Below are positions 6,574 to 12,287 of a DNA stretch of 12,287 bases, piece by piece (within the stretch, counting starts at the first letter, position 1; every line of letters begins with the position of its first letter). Below the pieces are notes generated by a model. The model did not search any database and had not been told where the DNA came from. It saw only the letters and a program-made list of their open reading frames with translations. Where the stretch lies: positions 1 to 12,287 of the forward strand of contig CAYPZL010000173.1 of NCBI GenBank assembly GCA_964415045.1. Direction: 5' to 3'. The position numbers and the translations under genes are program-made. This stretch comes from CAYPZL01 sp964415045. GTDB taxonomy: Bacteria > Planctomycetota > Phycisphaerae > Sedimentisphaerales > Anaerobacaceae.

Positions 6574-8073
6574 CTAATTCCCGGCCCCTTCGGGCAGCCA
6601 CGAGGCCGGCACGCGGTAGGCGCGGTAGGTTTGGTTTCGGGGCACCTCCGCGTCGATTTCCCCTGTGTACGGGGAGATGTATTCCCAGACGATGTCTCCG
6701 TCGACCGTGACCTCGAAGATACGCCCTGCGCCACCCTCGCAAATCAGAGTATTGCCGTTTTCAAGGCGTTGCGCTCCGCTGACGCGGGCACTGAAGAATT
6801 TTCGCTCGTTGCCCTTGATGTCCCCATCTCCGTCAAGGTCTTCCGTGGGGCGTTGCTGCCGGTACTCCCAGACCAGGTCCATGGTGACGGGATTGAACTC
6901 GATCACCCTGGAGAAATCAGCCAGCGTGTTCGGGTACGTGCCGCTGGCCATGCCCGGTACGACGGCTCCAAAGCCGGCATCGGAGTGGTTATCGAAGATG
7001 AGAATGTTTCCCGCGCCGGGAAGACCTTTGGGAATCATATGGGCATGGTGTTGTCCAATGACCTGACCGATCTTGTGCTCGGGGCAGTCGGCCGAGTAAT
7101 CCGGCCCGACCTTCCAGACGATATCGCCCGAGGCCCATTGGCCTTCCGGATGGTCGTACCGGGCGACGATGGCCGAGATGTTGACGGTACGGAGACTCAG
7201 GATGACGTTGTCGGGATGGAAGCGCAGGTCGCCCTGGTCGTACCACTTGTTGGGCCCGACCCAGGAGGCAGCGTTGGCATGGAGCCAGTCCTGGGTGTTG
7301 CCGCGCCCCACACGGACCGTCCTCATGCCATCCCGGGCCGCTTCGTCGAATCCCCACTGCTCCAGGTGCTCGCACCCCTGCCACTGCCAAAGGACGTTAT
7401 TGTCGGCGTCGAGCTCCCAGAGGGCCTCATCCCGCAAGGTCCAGCCGCAAATATGCGCCGTCAGGTTTGGGTCAGGACTGCTGCGGGCCAGAATCAGACA
7501 TTTGCCGCCCTCTAACATCGGTTCGGCCCCCGGGGCATAGTACCCCACCGGATTGCCCTCTATCTGAAAGTCATGGTGATGCCTGTAATTGGGATCCACC
7601 TGCCGAAGAATGTTCCCGTCCCAATCCATCAGCGTCAGAGTTCTCCCGCCACCGGGCGCCGGGGCGCCACCCCAGATGTAACCACCGGGGACCATCTTCA
7701 TCGGCGTACCTTGGCAAGCCCACTCTCTGACGAGATTCCCTTCCATGTCCACGAGAATGGCCGTATATAGAGGGCCGTCCGGTTCCGTCTGATGGCCCGA
7801 CTGGGAACACAACAGGGTGTAGCCATTCCAGCATCGATCCGGGTCATAGATCGTCACACCGGTGTCATCCTCGGGGTTGTTGTCGAACACCCGTATCTCG
7901 CTGTTAACCACCGGTATGACGGTTTCCACAAGGAAATCGTGATAGGCCTCGGCCGTGTTGGGGTCCAGGAAATCGGCGATGGGATTGCCGTTCCAGAATA
8001 CCTGGGAATAGGCCGGCGACAACGGCAAGAACGTAACGAGTACGCCAGCCAGGATACAGTTGAGAGTCCTCAT
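6574..8073 (-). CDS. Exported arylsulfotransferase-family (ASST) protein, complete
   Basis: The product is 499 aa. The signal peptide is residues 1 to about 22 (MRTLNCILAGVLVTFLPLSP then AYS), and the rest is a single ASST propeller. Conserved family features are H-x-N at H265/N267 (DWLHANA), R295 in SLRTVN, GDIVWKVGP at 316 to 324, then G-x-H-x-x-H with H342 and H345, and GNILIFDN at 355 to 362. These match the order of the active-site His, Arg and His of AssT, so a sulfate-transfer role outside the cytoplasm is plausible. Donor and acceptor are unknown. A canonical 12-residue EF-hand loop is present at D412 to E423 (DLDGDGDIKGNE). The protein ends TYRAYRVPASWLPEGAGN. ATG 8073 has AGGAG 7 bases upstream. 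The frame is open further upstream to 8292, but that part overlaps the previous gene and has no signal peptide. It sits 109 bases after the truncated paralogue and 133 bases before the next one. Confidence 0.87.
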   Translation of the reverse strand: MRTLNCILAGVLVTFLPLSPAYSQVFWNGNPIADFLDPNTAEAYHDFLVETVIPVVNSEIRVFDNNPEDDTGVTIYDPDRCWNGYTLLCSQSGHQTEPDGPLYTAILVDMEGNLVREWACQGTPMKMVPGGYIWGGAPAPGGGRTLTLMDWDGNILRQVDPNYRHHHDFQIEGNPVGYYAPGAEPMLEGGKCLILARSSPDPNLTAHICGWTLRDEALWELDADNNVLWQWQGCEHLEQWGFDEAARDGMRTVRVGRGNTQDWLHANAASWVGPNKWYDQGDLRFHPDNVILSLRTVNISAIVARYDHPEGQWASGDIVWKVGPDYSADCPEHKIGQVIGQHHAHMIPKGLPGAGNILIFDNHSDAGFGAVVPGMASGTYPNTLADFSRVIEFNPVTMDLVWEYRQQRPTEDLDGDGDIKGNERKFFSARVSGAQRLENGNTLICEGGAGRIFEVTVDGDIVWEYISPYTGEIDAEVPRNQTYRAYRVPASWLPEGAGN

Positions 8074-8080
8074 GGTAATT

Positions 8081-8097
8081 CTCCTGTTTCTCTTGAT
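8081..8097 (-). promoter_or_regulatory. Shared ASST leader element with ribosome binding site
   Basis: Read on the minus strand, the leader of the 499-aa ASST gene carries ATCAA, then GAGAAA, then AGGAG, directly before the ATG. The same ordered blocks occur before the 718-aa gene (6446 to 6467) and the 618-aa gene (10983 to 11008), with the distance between ATCAA and GAGAAA varying from 0 to 9 bases. The downstream part is the Shine-Dalgarno site. The conserved upstream part may reflect common descent of the leaders or a shared regulator of translation. Confidence 0.4.
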
Positions 8098-8117
8098 GGT
8101 CGGTTCGTTGTGCGGGC

Positions 8118-8147
8118 ATCCCCGCCACTCTTCCGAGCGGCGGGGAT
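8118..8147 (-). terminator. GC-rich intergenic hairpin between truncated and complete ASST genes
   Basis: ATCCCCGCC (8118 to 8126) pairs with GGCGGGGAT (8139 to 8147). Three further pairs continue after one A-C mismatch and close a TTCC tetraloop. It lies 36 bases past the stop of the truncated gene and 45 bases before the next ATG. The minus strand after the stem reads GCCCGCACAACGAACC, with no U tract, so it is not a classic intrinsic terminator. It may weaken read-through, protect an mRNA end, or act as a leader structure like those before the sibling genes. Confidence 0.4.
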
Positions 8148-8182
8148 CGCTCTGCCGGATTGTCATTCTCGATTGTCCAAGG

Positions 8183-9127
8183 TTAGTTGCCCGCCCCTTC
8201 GGGAATCCATGAGGAGGGGTAACGATAGGCGCGATAAACCGAGCCGTTGAATCCGAAGCCAAAGTCGGAGTAGTATTCCCAGACGACCTCATTTTCCGGC
8301 GTCACTTCAATGAGCCGTCCGGTTTGGCCCTCGGTAATCAGGGTATTGCCGTTCTCCAGGCGTTGGGCACTGCAGATGAAGTAGCTGAATAGCTTCCGAT
8401 CATTGCCCAGAATCACTCCGTCACCGTCATAATCGGCGGTCGGCTTGGGCTGCTTGTACTCCCAGACCATCTCGAACGTGATCGGATTGAACTCGATAAC
8501 GCGGGAGTAGTTCCGGTACGTATTGCCAGATCTGGGCGGCAACCCCTCGATCAAGGCCCCATACCCGGCGCCCCCGCCGTTGTCAAAGACCAATATGTTT
8601 CCCGCGCCCGGAAGGCCTTTCTGGATCATGTGTGCATGGTGCATGCCGATGATCTGTCCCAGCCTGCCGCTGGGATCGTCCGCCGTGTAGTTGTCGTAAT
8701 TGGGTCCCACCTTCCAGACGATATCGCCCGCTACCCAGACGCCGTCCGGATGGTCGTGTCTGGCGATGACCGCCATGAAATTGGAGGTACGCGAGTCCGT
8801 GATGATGTTCTCCGGATGGAAGCGCAAATCGCCCTCGTCATACCACCGGTTGGGCCCCACGTAATTGACGGTGTTCAGATGCAGATAGTCCAGCGCCGGT
8901 TCCGGGTAACGCGAGCTGCCCGGAGTCGTCATGATCGCCTCTTTGGCCTCTTCGCTATATCCAATCTGCTCAAAGTGCTCGCGACCATACCAGGCAAAGA
9001 GCACATTCCCATCCCAATCAACTTCGTAAATGGCCTCGTCGTACAACCGGCTCTTGCTGCCTCGAAGACACATGCGTCTGAACAATTCAGCTCTGAGGGC
9101 CGTCACCGACTGTCTTATTAAGGCCAT
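8183..9127 (-). CDS. N-terminally truncated ASST paralogue, probably a decaying or cytoplasmic fragment
   Basis: The frame encodes 314 aa and aligns with the complete paralogues only from about residue 28 (LYDEAIYEVDWDG), which corresponds to residue 213 or so of the 499-aa protein. The signal peptide and about 210 propeller residues are missing. The first 27 codons (RQSVTALRAELFRRMCLRGS region) resemble nothing in the siblings. What remains is intact: H-x-N at H83/N85, R113, GDIVWKVGP, G-x-H-x-x-H with H163 and H166, GNILVFDN, an EF-hand loop D232 to D243, and the shared ending SSWIPEGAGN. The ATG at 9127 overlaps the preceding stop by 10 bases, and GGAGGCGGAG just upstream could support translational coupling. 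An incomplete propeller is unlikely to fold or to be exported, so I favour a deletion-derived relic that has not yet gathered stop codons. A start further in cannot be excluded. Confidence 0.7.
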   Translation of the reverse strand: MALIRQSVTALRAELFRRMCLRGSKSRLYDEAIYEVDWDGNVLFAWYGREHFEQIGYSEEAKEAIMTTPGSSRYPEPALDYLHLNTVNYVGPNRWYDEGDLRFHPENIITDSRTSNFMAVIARHDHPDGVWVAGDIVWKVGPNYDNYTADDPSGRLGQIIGMHHAHMIQKGLPGAGNILVFDNGGGAGYGALIEGLPPRSGNTYRNYSRVIEFNPITFEMVWEYKQPKPTADYDGDGVILGNDRKLFSYFICSAQRLENGNTLITEGQTGRLIEVTPENEVVWEYYSDFGFGFNGSVYRAYRYPSSWIPEGAGN

Positions 9128-10974
9128 ATCTCCGCCTCCAGGGTTGCGCCGAAGTAGTTGCTTTGACCTTGCACGAGGATGTGCCAGGTCCCTGCCTGGG
9201 GGCTTCCGATACTGATGCTTTCGTTGGTTGCAGGTTGACAGAGGGCGAAATCACAGTTGGATGCCGTTGGTTTGGCCCCGCGCTTGAGGTAGACGTCGCA
9301 GTTGCCCGTTCCGCCGGACGTCCTGACTACGAGCGTCCCGGTGCAGTCGGGAACCTCGATCTGGTAGAACCGTTCGCTGCCCGGTACGCCGTAAAGGCCC
9401 GCGACGGGAACGTCATGCTCCAGGGCTCCCGATGCGCCACTGTGCGCAGGAATCCACGAAGACGGAATCCGGTAGGCGCGGTACACGGCGCCGCCAAACA
9501 TGCCCTCGGCTCTGAGCCACGGAGGCGCGAACTCCCAGACGACCTTGCCGGACATGGTGACCTCGAAGATGCGCCCGGGGTCCGCCTCGCAGATGAGGGT
9601 GTTCCCGTTCGGAAGACGCTGCATCCCGGACATGAGGTTGCTGAAAAAGAGCTTCTCGTTGCCGACGATCCTGCCGTCCCCGTCGAGGTCCTCGGACAGC
9701 CTCGGCTGCTTGAACTCCCACACGACCTGCTTCGTCACCGGATTGATATCGAGGACGCGGCTGAACATCCGGAACTTGTTGGGCCAGGAGCCAAGCGGAT
9801 TGCCATCGGCATCTCTCAAGCCCTCGATGAGGGCGCCGTATCCGGCCGCCCCGCCGTTGTCGAAGATCAGCATGTTGCCCCCGCCGGGCAGGTCCTTGGG
9901 AATGATGTGGGCTTGGTGCTGGCCGATGATCTGGCCCACCATGTAGTCGTTGCCGGCCGTCGAGTAGTCCGGACCGAGCTGCCAGACGATGTCGCCCGCG
10001 GCCCACTCGCCGTCCGGATGGTCGTGCCTGGCGATGATGATCGTGATGTTCAGCGAGCGGAAGTCGGCGATAATGTTATCGGGGTGGAAGCGAAGATCGC
10101 CCTGATTGTACCATCGATTCGGCCCGCACCAGGCGACGGCGTTGCCGTGCGACCAGTCCTCGGGCAAGATGTCCGCCAGGAAGCCGGGACCCTCGTAGTT
10201 GAGTCCCAGGTCGAGACCGGCCTCGGCCCACGCATCCAGGCCCAGTTCCTCGAAGTGCTCCCAGGCCTGCCACCGGAACAGCTCGTTCCCTTCGTAGTCG
10301 AGCTCTCGGATCCTATCGTCCTTGATGAACTTCACCGAGATATGCGTCGTCTCGTTGGGATCCGGGCGTGTGCTCTCGAGGACCAGCACCTTTCCGCCGT
10401 CGATCATCGGCTCGAACCCGGGGGCGTAGTAGCCGCACGGGCTACCCTCGCGCTCGTGATCGTGGTGGCTGTTCGTGTCCCACTGCTTCACGATCTCGCC
10501 ATCCCAGTTCAGTTGCGTCAGCTTGCCGCCCCCTTCGGACCCCGGATACACCCAACTGGCCTGGATACATCCTCCCGGCAACGGCTTGGCGGCTGAAAAG
10601 TAAGCCTGCCCCGGGATCATCCAGGCGTTGATGACGTTGCCCTCCATGTCGATCAGGACGTTGTTGCCGTTCGGGTCCGTGCCCGTGGGGGTGAAGCAGT
10701 TGAGCAGCGTGTAGCCGCTCCAGGCCTCGTCCGGCTCGTAGATTCTGAGGCCGCGATGGTCGTCATTGACATTGTCACCATTCGGGAAACCGGTGGGCGT
10801 GGGCGCCAGATCGGTCATCGCGTACACGATGGCTTCGTGGATGGCCACCATGTCCTCAGGAGCCATCCCGGAATCCACGATGTCGACACCGTGCCAGAAA
10901 GCCTGGGCGTGGACGGACGACGGCAGAAGGAATGCGACACACACAACAATCAGTACACTCGCTTTCGTCTTCAT
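9118..10974 (-). CDS. Exported ASST-family protein with C-terminal PPC domain
   Basis: The product is 618 aa. The signal peptide is about 1 to 23 (MKTKASVLIVVCVAFLLPSS then VHA). The ASST propeller extends to about 510, with H276/N278 in DWSHGNA, R306 in DFRSLN, GDIVWQLGP at 327 to 335, G-x-H-x-x-H with H353 and H356, and GNMLIFDN at 366 to 373. An EF-hand loop runs D429 to E440 (DLDGDGRIVGNE). At the point where the siblings end (SSWIPEGAGN), this protein continues with SSWIPAHSG and a PPC (bacterial pre-peptidase C-terminal) domain at about 518 to 618. Its signatures are ERFYQIEVP, GGTGNCDVYLKRGAKPT and AGTWHILVQG. PPC domains usually occur on secreted hydrolases and can bind surfaces or be removed on maturation. 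The likely role is extracytoplasmic sulfuryl transfer with an added binding module. ATG 10974 has AGGAG 8 bases upstream. It ends in TAATAA and is the first gene of the ASST cluster. Confidence 0.87.
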   Translation of the reverse strand: MKTKASVLIVVCVAFLLPSSVHAQAFWHGVDIVDSGMAPEDMVAIHEAIVYAMTDLAPTPTGFPNGDNVNDDHRGLRIYEPDEAWSGYTLLNCFTPTGTDPNGNNVLIDMEGNVINAWMIPGQAYFSAAKPLPGGCIQASWVYPGSEGGGKLTQLNWDGEIVKQWDTNSHHDHEREGSPCGYYAPGFEPMIDGGKVLVLESTRPDPNETTHISVKFIKDDRIRELDYEGNELFRWQAWEHFEELGLDAWAEAGLDLGLNYEGPGFLADILPEDWSHGNAVAWCGPNRWYNQGDLRFHPDNIIADFRSLNITIIIARHDHPDGEWAAGDIVWQLGPDYSTAGNDYMVGQIIGQHQAHIIPKDLPGGGNMLIFDNGGAAGYGALIEGLRDADGNPLGSWPNKFRMFSRVLDINPVTKQVVWEFKQPRLSEDLDGDGRIVGNEKLFFSNLMSGMQRLPNGNTLICEADPGRIFEVTMSGKVVWEFAPPWLRAEGMFGGAVYRAYRIPSSWIPAHSGASGALEHDVPVAGLYGVPGSERFYQIEVPDCTGTLVVRTSGGTGNCDVYLKRGAKPTASNCDFALCQPATNESISIGSPQAGTWHILVQGQSNYFGATLEAEIWP

Positions 10975-11022
10975 GATCGTTGCTCCTATTTCTCACGACG
11001 TCTTTGATGGGCCACAGTCGTC

Positions 11023-11038
11023 TCTGCGACTTCGCAGA
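11023..11038 (-). promoter_or_regulatory. Leader hairpin upstream of the ASST-PPC gene
   Basis: TCTGCG and CGCAGA form a 6-bp stem with a 4-base loop, 49 to 64 bases before the ATG at 10974. Hairpins at very similar distances precede the 718-aa gene (6491 to 6504, 51 to 64 bases) and the 499-aa gene (8118 to 8147, 45 to 74 bases). The stems differ in sequence, so the position is what is shared. Confidence 0.35.
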
Positions 11039-11202
11039 TGTCCGCGCGTCGCCATGCGTTCATGCTGCTGACCGGGAGAGATGCGGCGTAACATATAGGG
11101 TCCCGCAGCCATTTTCGGGGAAGGCCCTTTGAGAATCCGGAAGGAGGATCTCTCGCTCGAAGCTGCGTGACGGGAGTCGCAGTTGTCTTGGGAAGTGACA
11201 CG

Positions 11203-11235
11203 TGGTGAAAACAAACACCGCGCCGCTTTGCGCGG
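11203..11235 (-). terminator. Terminator-like hairpin with T-rich tail
   Basis: On the minus strand CCGCGC, a 6-base loop and GCGCGG are followed immediately by TGTTTGTTTTC, the arrangement of an intrinsic terminator. It lies about 395 bases downstream of the FIMAH gene stop and about 240 bases upstream of the first ASST gene, and would insulate the two. The loop can also pair in an alternative GCCGC/GCGGC register. Confidence 0.45.
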
Positions 11236-11432
11236 CACTTTACGCCATCCGCTGGCACGCACACGCCCATTGCAGTTCCCCGCCTGGTGGGTCCGTCGTT
11301 GCTATCATCAGCGAGAACAAGCTTCGGGCTGGCGAAACATGCCCCCCTGCTAAGTACTACGTACCGAACATTCTCGCAGATGGGTGGACGACGTCAAGAT
11401 CAAGACCGCCTGTTTCGTATGATCAATTCTGA

Positions 11433-11452
11433 TGTAATCAGTTCTGATTACA
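11433..11452. promoter_or_regulatory. Perfect 8+4+8 dyad, possible operator
   Basis: TGTAATCA and TGATTACA form a perfect inverted repeat with a 4-base spacer (GTTC), in a locally AT-rich patch of GC-rich DNA. TTCTGAT also occurs twice in direct orientation (11427 to 11433 and 11442 to 11448), one 15-base step apart. Size and symmetry suit a dimeric repressor or activator site. It could also be a weak RNA hairpin. No regulator gene is in the window, and the target promoter is not identified. Confidence 0.35.
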
Positions 11453-11564
11453 GCCACCCCGCAAACGGTGATTTTTCTAGTGACCGCCTCGATCCCGGCC
11501 ACCGCGTACATCATACAGCAACAGACGAAGAAGGCGGTGTCTTGATATTGGTACCTGCAGGGAA

Positions 11565-11593
11565 GGGGCTGCAAGCGCGATGCTCACAGCCCC
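11565..11593 (-). terminator. Hairpin downstream of the FIMAH gene
   Basis: GGGGCTG (11565 to 11571) pairs with CAGCCCC (11587 to 11593) across a 15-base loop, 36 bases past the stop codon at 11630. The minus strand continues TTCCCTGCAGG, which is poorly U-rich. The stem resembles the one after the LamG gene (GGGCTG...CAGCCC in both), and both sit at similar distances from a stop codon, which favours a role at transcript ends. Confidence 0.4.
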
Positions 11594-11629
11594 TGGTACT
11601 GCAAAGTGCTACTGGCACTATCGCCGATG

Positions 11630-12178
11630 TCAATTACCGTTGAGCAAATCAATAATGGATTGTGCCTCCTCGATCAGGCTGTTTTCCTGTTCGTCCGTTA
11701 TCTTCTTGTCCTCCTGAGCCTCAACCTCGTTGATGAAGGCTTCCAGCTCATTTACAGCAGCCTGTGCATTGTCTTTCTGCGTCGACTTACCGGCATTTTC
11801 CAATTTCGATACCAGACTCTCTTCAATCCCGTCATGAAGTCCCATGCTGGTAACCAAATCTTCCAGGAGAATTATGTGGAGCTCAATTGGGGTTGTCTCT
11901 GAGACGATCCACGCACCAAAGGGGCCGGGAAAACCCTCGCGAGTAGTAGCATCATCCGGAAGATAGTGCTGGTCATAATTCCACGTCATGGTGGCAAACT
12001 CTCCGGGAGTCTTATACTCAGTTGTCACAAAATGGTCGTCAGCCTCTCCCTTTGCCCACACTGCAGGCTCCATAAAGGAATTGGATCGCCATCCGAATCC
12101 CCTCGTGCGTCCGTTGAAGAACATGATATCACCACCGCCAAGTATTGGGGGCATCCATGGCGAGGGCTGACTTAACAC
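11630..12178 (-). CDS. FIMAH-domain protein, 5' end unresolved or broken
   Basis: From the GTG at 12178 the frame gives 182 aa. Residues about 113 to 181 (LHDGIEESLVSKLENAGKST ... KKITDEQENSLIEEAQSIID) match the FIMAH domain, a small helical module found at the C-termini of large secreted bacterial proteins. The preceding about 110 residues (WAKGEADDHFVTTEYKTPGE and following) are not recognised. The start is doubtful: no ribosome binding site precedes the GTG, the frame stays open back to a TGA at 12248 to 12250, and it has no signal peptide. A different frame, open from the window edge, runs IVVKLMKCGTSLTLARLAPS and stops just downstream. The gene may be a frameshifted or truncated remnant of a longer exported protein. 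Base composition is less GC-rich than in the ASST and LamG genes. It reads toward the ASST cluster but is separated from it by 655 bases and two hairpins. Confidence 0.6.
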   Translation of the reverse strand: MLSQPSPWMPPILGGGDIMFFNGRTRGFGWRSNSFMEPAVWAKGEADDHFVTTEYKTPGEFATMTWNYDQHYLPDDATTREGFPGPFGAWIVSETTPIELHIILLEDLVTSMGLHDGIEESLVSKLENAGKSTQKDNAQAAVNELEAFINEVEAQEDKKITDEQENSLIEEAQSIIDLLNGN

Positions 12179-12287
12179 ATGTGTAGGCGTAAAGAACTCG
12201 TCAACCTGAAGGGGCCAGGCGAGCCAGGGTGAGGCTAGTACCGCATTTCATAAGTTTCACGACTATGCAGCCTTCTTTCCTGCGGCC

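Larger units (their letters stand above)
10975..11629. other. 655-base non-coding stretch upstream of the ASST cluster
   Basis: No open frame here has a credible start, family resemblance or codon pattern. The stretch holds the leader of the 618-aa ASST gene, including the hairpin TCTGCG-ACTT-CGCAGA at 11023 to 11038 and the ATCAA...GAGAAA...AGGAG element. It also holds the terminator-like hairpin at 11218, the dyad at 11433 and the hairpin at 11565. Promoter elements for the ASST cluster must lie here, but I find no convincing -35/-10 pair. A TATATG near 11093 to 11098 lacks a partner at the right distance. Confidence 0.5.

Noticed and set aside
6441..6734. Longer starts for the 718-aa ASST gene (frame open to 6734, in-frame ATG at 6482)
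   Set aside because: The extensions overlap the previous gene, have no ribosome binding site and would bury the signal peptide behind a charged stretch. ATG 6440 with AAGGAG is preferred.
8118..8147. A classical intrinsic terminator between the truncated and complete ASST genes
   Set aside because: The stem is good but no U tract follows on either strand, so I list it only as a hairpin of uncertain role.
9100..9135. A programmed -1 frameshift joining the 618-aa ASST-PPC protein to the truncated paralogue
   Set aside because: The truncated gene is in the -1 frame, but there is no slippery heptamer before the TAATAA stop, and fusing a half propeller after a PPC domain makes little structural sense. 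Reinitiation at the overlapping ATG is simpler.
11287..11643. A 118-codon plus-strand frame in the long intergenic region, and a smaller one at 11202 to 11432
   Set aside because: No ribosome binding site, no resemblance to any family, low-complexity composition with many Ser and Arg, and they run across the dyad and hairpins.

Overview
The window looks like part of a Planctomycetota chromosome, most likely Phycisphaerae or Sedimentisphaerales. The evidence is a GC-rich sequence, secreted LamG proteins with the characteristic SHDVYFGTD and VDDFESY segments, and a prepilin-like protein with the FTLIELLVVIAIIALL leader and a C-terminal H-X9-DG motif. All convincing genes lie on the minus strand, so they are read here from high to low coordinates. 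Nearly all appear to be exported.

Right end (12287 to about 10975): a FIMAH-domain protein whose 5' end is unresolved or broken, then a 655-base non-coding stretch with hairpins and a perfect dyad. This end is visibly less GC-rich than the rest. Centre (10974 to 4284): four tandem paralogues of the arylsulfotransferase (ASST, AssT-like) beta-propeller family. In order of transcription they are a signal-peptide ASST with a C-terminal PPC domain (618 aa), an N-terminally truncated copy overlapping it by 10 bases (314 aa), a complete copy without extra domains (499 aa), and a divergent copy carrying FN3 and Ig-like domains (718 aa). The three complete copies share leader features: a hairpin about 45 to 75 bases upstream of the ATG and an ATCAA...GAGAAA...AGGAG element running into the ribosome binding site.

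Left part (4136 to 448): a prepilin-like H-X9-DG protein followed 59 bases later by a 919-residue LamG/FN3 protein. A good sigma70-type promoter (TTGATT, 17 bases, TACAAT) precedes the pair, and a 12-bp hairpin follows it. At the far left is the start of another exported protein (1 to 89).

How the genes work together is inference. The ASST set would act outside the cytoplasm, moving sulfuryl groups between phenolic or other acceptors, or else acting as non-catalytic propellers. The prepilin-like and LamG proteins fit a surface or matrix role in binding or handling polysaccharide. No sulfatase, glycoside hydrolase, transposase, tRNA, rRNA or CRISPR array is visible. The least ordinary points are the EF-hand loop conserved inside three of the four propellers, the truncated and possibly translationally coupled paralogue, and the likely loss of an active-site Arg in the divergent paralogue.
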